64,000 nucleotides of DNA from Abelmoschus esculentus (lineage: Eukaryota; Streptophyta; Magnoliopsida; Malvales; Malvaceae): positions 10,630,001 to 10,694,000 of the forward strand of contig JAUCBN010000037.1 in NCBI GenBank assembly GCA_035048815.1, read 5' to 3'. Of the stretch, positions 57,531-64,000 are shown in pieces (positions within the stretch are counted from its first letter, which is position 1; each line of letters starts with the position of its first letter). Below the pieces are notes generated by a model, which did not search any database, was not told the DNA's origin, and saw only the letters and a program-made list of their open reading frames with translations. Made by a program: the position numbers and the translations under genes.

Positions 57531-59057
57531 TTAAAGCGACTCCGAAGAGCTGCTTGTAACAATTTTCCTCCGTGGCCTTGATGCCAAATGCTTTGTCCTT
57601 GGGGAGGGCGATGGTTGCGCCTTTGCTTGCCTCGGCGGCTGGACTCGAGTGGGTGGGGTCCTTTGCATCGGGTCTTCTCCTTCTTCGACATTCGTCATCT
57701 CTTCGGTTATCATCACGTCCGTTCCTCCTCCCATCGCAGTTGCTCCTCCGGTGTGGTGTGTGCTTGGGCCGACAGCAGTGGAACCTTGGTGTACATATGC
57801 ATCTATCTCGGCAGATAGACTGCCCATTATAATTGGCGATCTGGGTGGAGTGCTGAAAACGACCCTCCGCTTGGATGGCCTTATGCTGACAGACGAGGCC
57901 GCGACAGAGTCGGCCGCCCTAGATGGGTTGGCAGCCTAGTATTGGGGCTGAGGGTCCGGATGGAAGAATGGTCGTGGTCCTCCCAGGGATGGTGTCGTCT
58001 CGGTGTAGGGTGCGGCGGTGACGAACATGTTGCTTGGGAACTCCGGGAATTGTACTCCTTGGTCTGGGAATGCGTGTAGCATCATCTAGGCTAGAGTGTC
58101 ATTGAAGTCCCGTTGGTACTCCATGTACCGTTGTTGTCGAAGATCCATTGTGGCCATTCGCTGCAGGATTTCTTGGTATGGGTCTGCTGCGGCAGAGGTG
58201 TGGGCAGTACCAGGCATGTCTGCCGTGTACTGGGCCCCGACAGCAGTATCGGCAGTGAACTGCTGCGGCGTTGCCTGGACAGGTTCTGCTTGTGTGATCT
58301 GCATGACTTTGTGGCAGAAGTCCCTGGTCAATCCCCGTCGTGGGGGAGTGTATTCATCCGTTTCCTCAATGGGTACACCTGCAGAAACACATAGACCCGT
58401 AATCAAGCAAGGGAAATACAATGGTCCTCTATCTTTCTTACCGCACTCGTGAATTTCCCATAGGATGATTTCTCCAACGTTGATGGTCCTCTTGTTGATG
58501 ATGGATTGGATAAGCACCAATCTCTTGCGATCCACCGTGCTATTGTGTGATGTTGGGATGAGGCGTCGTTTGATGAAGGTGTTCCACATCTTGGCCTCCG
58601 GCTTCAAGCTTTGTCTTGTTACGGATCCTCGATGGGTACCGGTTTCCCATGGAGTGTTCCGGTAACAAAGATCGTCTTTGATGAGTTCATAGTCCTCGAC
58701 AGTGATATCTTCCAAGAATTCGGCATGGATATCACTGTCTGGGGTGAGGCCGTAGAAGTTGTTGATCGTCTCGACATCAAGCTGGACTGGCTTGCCGCGG
58801 CAGTGAACGAATAGGGAGTCTTTGCTGGGCCCATGAGCGTAGAACTCCCGCACGATCGTGGCGTTCGCCTGGGTGGGATGCAAACAGAAAATTTCCCAAT
58901 TCTGGTACTTAATTCTGTCATAGAGGTAGTGTTCAATGCCGTAGTTTTCTTCGTCCGCATGTTGGAAACCTTGCTCTTCCCAAAGTTTCCTAGCAATGAA
59001 AGATCGGTTGAATCGATCTTCAACGTTGGCTGGGGCGAATCTTTTGTATGTTACCAT
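57531..59057 (-). CDS. Athila-like extra ORF, putative plant transposon protein domain (two amber codons)
   Basis: The ATG at 59057 begins MVTYKRFAPANVEDRFNRSF. The frame runs 508 codons to a stop just below 57531, interrupted only by TAG at 58086-58088 and 57936-57938, each consistent with a CAG-to-TAG change. The domain spans roughly residues 15-240: NWEIFCLHPTQANATIVREF, LDVETINNFYGLTPDSD, EAKMWNTFIKRRLIPTSHNS and RTINVGEIILWEI. This is the same pattern as ORF3 of copia B. An Ala/Thr/Pro-rich stretch (about 58290-58180), a basic RPRRK and a serine-rich end follow. No signal peptide or membrane segment is seen. Family function is not established; an envelope-like role is not supported here. 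Confidence 0.75.
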
Positions 59058-59392
59058 CAAGATAGAGAGATGTACGTTCTTGGAGGTTTTTCTTGAAGAG
59101 AATCTTGAGATTGTAGAAGGTAGAGAGTAATTGAGAGAGAGATTGTGAGGAATTCTAAAGAAAACAAGAAAGTAAGAGTGAATAGTTTAAGAGGAAGGAG
59201 TTTCTTATATAAGCCTCGGCCTTGTGATCGTTGAGACCACTAGCCATTGTAACCGTTTCCTTTTCTGCCGTTTCCTTTTTCTGCCACGGCAGGAATCTCG
59301 ACAGACTAGCCGTTACACTGTTCTGCCCGTTGGGACTGCTGCGGCCCTGACACTGTTTTATTGCCTCGGCAGAGTTCCTGCTGTGAACAATT
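59058..59392 (-). promoter_or_regulatory. Promoter-like block before the extra ORF
   Basis: On the minus strand, CTGCCNNGGCAG-type palindromes (about 59392-59216) are followed by GGCTTATATAAGAAAC (TATA core 59211-59204). A CT-rich leader (59153-59126, CTCTCTCTC) follows, and the ATG lies 147 nt after the TATA. Spacing and composition fit a plant RNA polymerase II promoter. Confidence 0.5.
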
Positions 59393-59451
59393 TTTCCCTT
59401 ATTTATTCCTAAAGAAAACACACAAAAGAAAAATACTAAAAACGAAAATAA

Positions 59452-61677
59452 TTAGAAAAATAAAAATAAACTACTAATGATCGGTGCAGTGTCATCTGTT
59501 TCACAGTCAAGGACAAGGAAGTCGGCAGGAAAAATAAACTTGTCAACTCTTACCAGTATGTCCTCGATTTTGCCTTCGGGTTGCACATAGGATCGATCCG
59601 CGAGTTGGAGCATCACTGTTGTAGGCTTCGGCCTTCCAATTCCAAGCTTTTGGAAGACTGATCTAGGCATGAGATTTATGCTTGCTCCAAGGTCGCATAG
59701 GGCCTTTCCTTCATAACTCTTTCCTATCGCACAAGGTATAGTGAAGCAACCAGGATCTTTTAACTTTGGTGGCATGCGGTTATGCAGCATTGCCATGCAT
59801 CCCTCGGTAGCAGCCACTGTCTCAAATTCACCTATTCGTTTTCTCTTTGACACTATGTCCTTTAGGAACTTGGCATAGTTGGGTATTTGTTCAATAGCTT
59901 CAACAAACGGTATATTGATGTGGACTTGCTTCAAGATGTCGAGGAACTTCTTGAATTGCTGATCCTGTTTTTGCTTTTTCAACCTTTGCGGGAAAGGTGG
60001 TGGTGGTCTCATTTCGTCCAGGGTTTCTTTAGTTTGAAGTTTTATACCTGGCACCACTGGAACTGTTACTGCCTCGACAGGCTGCTCAGGCGCTGCAGTG
60101 CTTTCTGCCGGGGCAGTGTTGTTAGCTTCAGTTTGCTCAGCCTCTTCTCTTGCTTGATCTGCTAATTGAGTTTGGCTCTCTGGGATCTTCTCCTTCAGTT
60201 GTAGACCACTCCTAGTAGTGATTGCCTTACATTGTTCATGGATTATTACCTTAGCAACTTCAGTATTGCTAGGTAGGCCTCCTTGTGGTCTAGTGTTTAT
60301 GCATTGAGCAAACTGCCCAACCTAAGTTTCCAACATTTTTATGGCCGCTTCTTGATTTTGCAGCCTCATCTCAGTCCTATTCATGAAGGCATCTGTCCTT
60401 TTGATGAAATTACTATTTTCCGCCATGTATGACTTAGTTTTCATCATGAAGGCCTTTAGCGTGTTTTCCAATGAACTTACCGGTTGCTGCTGCATATGCT
60501 GCTGCGGCATCGGCTGTTGGACTTGCTGCTGCGGCATCGGCTGCTGAAATCCCGATGGTTGGGTGATTGGGTTTAAGGCATTGTTTGGGTTGCTCCATGA
60601 TAGGTTCGGATGCCTCTTCCATGAGGGGTTGTATGTGTTGGACATCACATTGTTGTGGTTGTAGCTCCCAACATACATACCAGTTTCTTGATTCATGCAG
60701 TCAGAGGAACTGTGGTTACCTCCACAGTATGAATCAATTACCTTGACCTCACGGGTATTGTGTTGTAATTGTAGGTTTTGCACCATCTTGGTAAGAGAGG
60801 CCAATTGTGCTGCCACTGAACTTGATGAATCTAATTCGTTTATCGTGGCTTGGCGTCTTACTCCTCCTCGCCTAGATGTAGGAAACTGAAAGTCATTCTT
60901 TGCGAGTTTGTTTAATATTTCAATAGCTTCCTCAGGTGCTTTATCTAAGAGTGTTCCGTTTTCCGAGGCATCTAACATCATCCTTGTCGGGGCATTCGTG
61001 GCATTGTAAAACATTGTCACTTGTGTCCACAAGGGAAATCCATGCAGCGGACACTTGTGCAATAGCTCTCTGTAGCGTTCCCATGCCTCGTACATTGGTT
61101 CGTCTTCAGCCTGTCGAAAAGAAGTAATTTCATTACGGATTCTATCATATAGATTAGTAGGATTAAAGCGAGTAATGAAATCACGGCAAAGTTCACTCTA
61201 GGAACCAATAGATCCTGCTGGAATGCTATTTAACCAAGCTTTCGCCCTATCCCTCAGTGAATAGGGGAATAGCTTTAATCGCAAAACATCTTTATGGACT
61301 CCTTGGATTTTAAAAGAGTTGCAGATTTCCATGAAGGATTTGAGGTGCTGCCTTGCATCTTCAGTTGCAGACCCACCAAATTGTCCAATTGTATTTAACA
61401 TATTGAACATAACGGGTTTGAGTTCAAAATGGGCTGCTTCAATCTCTGGTGTAACGACTCCTGGGTTTAATCCGTTTAAGTCCTCTTCCATGAAGTCCCT
61501 GACAGTGAGCTGCCGCGGCCCAGGTGGCGGCGGAAGTACTGCATTGCCGGCAGGTAAGTTTTGTCCTGCCGGGTGTTCTGCCATGGCTCCTTGGATCTGT
61601 CTCCTCAACCTTTGCCTTGTTCTCTCGATCTCTGGATCTAATTCGTACAAGGGGTTGGTTGGATTGGCCCTGGTCAT
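59452..61677 (-). CDS. Athila-like gag-protease (two amber codons, truncated after protease)
   Basis: The ATG at 61677 begins MTRANPTNPLYELDPEIERT. One frame of 742 codons runs to 59452 with only two stops: TAG at 61198-61200 (likely from TGG) and TAG at 60322-60324 (likely from CAG). The gag core contains NTIGQFGGSATEDARQHLKS, DVLRLKLFPYSLRDRAKAWL and YEAWERYRELLHKCPLHGFP. A glutamine- and proline-rich stretch (PMPQQQVQQPMPQQ), then the protease ALCDLGASINLMPRSVFQKL (Asp-Leu-Gly in place of Asp-Thr/Ser-Gly, as usual in Athila) follow. After TDDTAPII the family sequence stops abruptly; RT, RNase H and integrase are absent. Confidence 0.88.
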
Positions 61678-61750
61678 ACACCAAGAAAAACAAAAGTAAA
61701 ATAAAAATAAAAATAAACAAGAAAATAAAGAAAACGAAATTTAGTTGCCA

Positions 61751-61769
61751 GTCCCCGACAACAGAGCCA
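61751..61769 (-). promoter_or_regulatory. Athila-type primer-binding site
   Basis: Minus-strand TGGCTCTGTTGTCGGGGAC, 6 nt after the LTR end, corresponds to the known Athila site TGGCGCCGTTGCCGGGGA (tRNA-Asp type) with several transitions. It fixes the orientation. Confidence 0.8.
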
Positions 61770-61775
61770 AAAACT

Positions 61776-63103
61776 TGTCGCGTGTCAAATGTGCGCGTTT
61801 AGTGCAAGTGGACACATCGCAAGTAATAAGTGATAAGTATATTATCGAGTTATCGTCTCCTCAGGGACCGATATACTTAATATGCTTTCTTCACCTCCTT
61901 GTTCTGTAGAAAGATAAAAACACAAATAAGTTGATTTGGTTTATCTAAACTAAAATAACTAAAATAAAAGTAAAGGATTGAAATAGCAGAAAGAGATGGG
62001 CTAGGATCCAGTTGTATCGTATTGTGGAATTGATTGACTTCTCTCTGTCTAATGCAATCGTATATCACTGCCTCGGCAGCACTGTAGTTTACTGCCTGGG
62101 CAGCGATAACATTGTCTGCCGCGGTAATCCCTTGCTCGTGGGTAGACTTTACCAAAGTTCGGCAAAGTGTCCTTGAATGACTCCGCTTATCCCTAAGTCA
62201 GAGTGTTGTTGATGACTAGTCCTTGATGATACCTCCCGGCGTGAACCAATTATACTCACCAACCAATCTCACACTTCTTTTAGCCGCTGAAACTCTTAAC
62301 CTATCCCTAGGCCGAGTTAGTATTTTGCGATTGAAACACCGTACTTATCCCTTTTGTGAATCTAACTCTCCCGAGCTTAGATAAATGGGTGATTCACAAT
62401 ATCCTCTCCCGAGCTCAATTGTGAAAACAAAGAATAACAAAGGATAAGCAAACCTTGATAACTTTATTGCATTGAATGAAAGACAAAGTACAATCTCCTC
62501 TCACAAATACTCTACAACCTTCACCTAATCCCTAAGAAGGTTTAGAACATGATGGAGAGGAAAGAAACAAGAGTAGGAGTCGGCTCTCTCCCTAGGTATT
62601 TCGTGTATTGTACATTGGGTGGCTAGGTCTTTATATAGGCTAGACCTAGGGCAAATCTTTCCTAAGTAGAATACAACTTGGAGTAGGGAACAAGTCAAGT
62701 ACATAATAATAATATATTTCCAAGTTTATATTCGGCTAAGGGGCTTTCCCGCGTGGTCTTCCTTTGGGCTTTTCCTTGTGCTAGCCAGCTTCGATTCATG
62801 GGCTTCAAGTCCATACACGTTCCTTGGATTTTTGTCGTTCCATCGCCTATAATCTTGCTTCTTGTCTTTCTGTTGCTACCTCGGCATCAGATTCTGCCTC
62901 GGCCTTGTCTCTACCGCGGCACTGGTTCTCCTGCACAGATATGAAAACGCAGTAAAACGTGTCTTTTTCTGTAAATATTATCTATATGAGTATAACTTCT
63001 AAATATATCACATTGAGTGCATGCATTGGTCCGAGTGGGTGTATATTTGGTAATTAATGCCCATAAAAGGAGTAAAAAGTGATAGTGTGTTGAGCACTTA
63101 TCA
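61776..63103 (-). repeat. 5' LTR of the Athila-like element
   Basis: 1328 bp, with the same ends as the left LTR and the same size as the solo LTR at 10151-11479. Palindromes lie at about 62872-62930 and 62066-62120. On the minus strand a TATA box, CCTATATAAAGACC, lies near 62630. Confidence 0.9.
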
Positions 63104-63639
63104 CACCCCCAAACTCGAACTATTGCTTGTCCTCAAGCAATACAAACCATCAATTTGCCGAACTTTACTCTCTCTTGGTCTTACATGTCCATCTATTCTC
63201 CCCACCATAACTAGGCCTATTCTTAAGCCTTAACCATTCGGTTACCCAAGGGTTTACCTAGAAGCAAACTATAGGAATTGTGAGTGTGTGCGTTTTTGTG
63301 GACAAGTTGATTAAAGGTTTTCTTAGATAAACTCTAAGTTCAAGACAAATAGACATTGGTTAAGTGTTCTCTTCTTGTTCAATCCCTAAATCTTGAGCCG
63401 GTTTCGGGCACCTCAAAGACTTGTGTTTTTCTTTTCACTAAAATCCTTCTTTCTTTTTAATATTCCTTAACACATACTAGAGCCAATTTCGGGCACCTCT
63501 AGCATGAAGAAGAGACTTTCTAGAGCCGGTGATAGGCACCTCTAGTTACTTTCCAAAAATCTAAGTCTTTATCACCTAAGTTCATTAAAAGAATTCCTAT
63601 AAAAGGAGTAAAAAGTGATAGTGTGTTGAGCACTTATCA
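63104..63639 (-). mobile_element. Remnant of a second Athila-like copy in tandem
   Basis: 63104-63600 repeats the internal 3' region and polypurine tract (compare 56603-57100). It is joined within an ATAA microhomology (CCTATAAAAGG) to the first 37 bp or so of an LTR (63603-63639), after which the outer TSD ACACT follows. So one LTR-internal-LTR unit was once followed by another that shared an LTR, and most of the outer copy has been deleted. Confidence 0.8.
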
Positions 63640-63644
63640 ACACT

Positions 63645-64000
63645 ACTATTAATGGTTAATTAATAGGCAAGATAAACATCAGACAGATTTCACAAATCAT
63701 TATTTAACATATTTTTATCTTTTATTATAAGTTTTTTAGAGGCTTGTATGATTGTCACAAAGCTTCTCTTTTAGAATTGAATTTTGGCTTGGGATATTAA
63801 TTATACGGGTTTGGAGCTAAAAATGAAAAGATGGAAATGAAACTCGAAAAGTAGTGAAATTTAGAAATCACTATAAACCTAAGACCAATTTCAACCAAAA
63901 AGGAACATTTTTCCCACTCAAATTTGTTTACTTCACTTAACACTTTGAGTTATTCATCATTATAGTGAATCCAATGTTCAAGGTAAAACATAGTTAGTAG
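63645..64000. other. Intergenic flank
   Basis: It continues the host 75-bp repeat and then AT-rich spacer. No gene is seen. Confidence 0.5.

Larger units (their letters stand above)
55553..63639 (-). mobile_element. Athila-like gypsy element without RT/integrase, with partial tandem copy
   Basis: Perfect TSD ACACT lies at 55548-55552 and 63640-63644. On the minus strand the order is: LTR fragment (63639-63601), internal 3' piece with polypurine tract (63600-63104), full 5' LTR (63103-61776), and PBS. After the PBS come gag-protease (61677-59452), spacer, extra ORF (59057-57531), 3' non-coding region, polypurine tract and 3' LTR (56602-55553). RT, RNase H and integrase are absent. The frames carry only four stop codons, all TAG. 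It is the youngest-looking coding element in the window but cannot move without help. Confidence 0.88.

Noticed and set aside
57572..57939. Plus-strand ORFs opposite the Athila-like extra ORF
   Set aside because: They are antisense to a 508-codon frame with a recognisable domain and only two amber codons.

Overview
This window is nuclear DNA from a plant, most likely a eudicot. The evidence is an FCS-like zinc-finger (FLZ) gene with plant splice signals, plant Ty1/copia, Ty3/gypsy (Tekay-like, Athila-like), L1-type LINE, hAT and Mutator-like elements, and AT-rich spacers. Only one host gene can be supported, the two-exon FLZ gene on the minus strand at 258-1125. Almost everything else is transposable elements, many nested. 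All reading frames come from reading the sequence by eye, and no database search was possible.

Layout. (1) 1-3944: FLZ gene, its leader and promoter, AT-rich spacer and a hAT-like MITE. (2) 3945-6164: solo LTR of a Tekay-like gypsy element. (3) 6388-34478: an old Tekay-like gypsy element that has become a nest. It holds a solo Athila/Tat-type LTR (8478-9620), a complete but dead copia element A (9813-19397, itself hit by a solo Athila-like LTR at 10151-11479) and, in its 3' LTR, another Athila/Tat-type solo LTR (22667-33090). That solo LTR was in turn hit by a minus-strand SIRE-like copia element B (23071-32478). Exact target-site duplications (GGATT for copia A, CTCCT for copia B) fix the order of events. 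(4) 34479-36973: spacer with a 151-bp hAT MITE. (5) 36974-41772: copia element C, TSD TATAA. (6) 41773-48834: spacer, two related Mutator-like MITEs and a 5'-truncated LINE. (7) 48835-52146: a 3.3-kb gypsy-type element with gag and protease only (TR-GAG class). (8) 52222-55000: decayed hAT transposon with a spliced transposase pseudogene. (9) 55553-63639: minus-strand Athila-like element with gag-protease and an extra ORF but no RT or integrase, with an additional partial copy in tandem inside one pair of TSDs.

The observations most worth following are these. The TR-GAG LTRs carry runs of up to six perfectly spaced heat-shock-element units upstream of a TATA box. The copia-B and Athila-like elements each carry an extra ORF of what looks like the same 'putative plant transposon protein' family. 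In both, a promoter-like block sits in front of that ORF, with a TATA box downstream of the same short palindrome that fills that element's own LTR. Three short palindromes (GTATCGATAC, CTGCCNNGGCAG, TTCTAGAA) are each repeated many times in a family-specific way. Arrays of hairpins with conserved loops and covarying stems occur in the Tekay-like LTR and beside the Athila-like polypurine tract.
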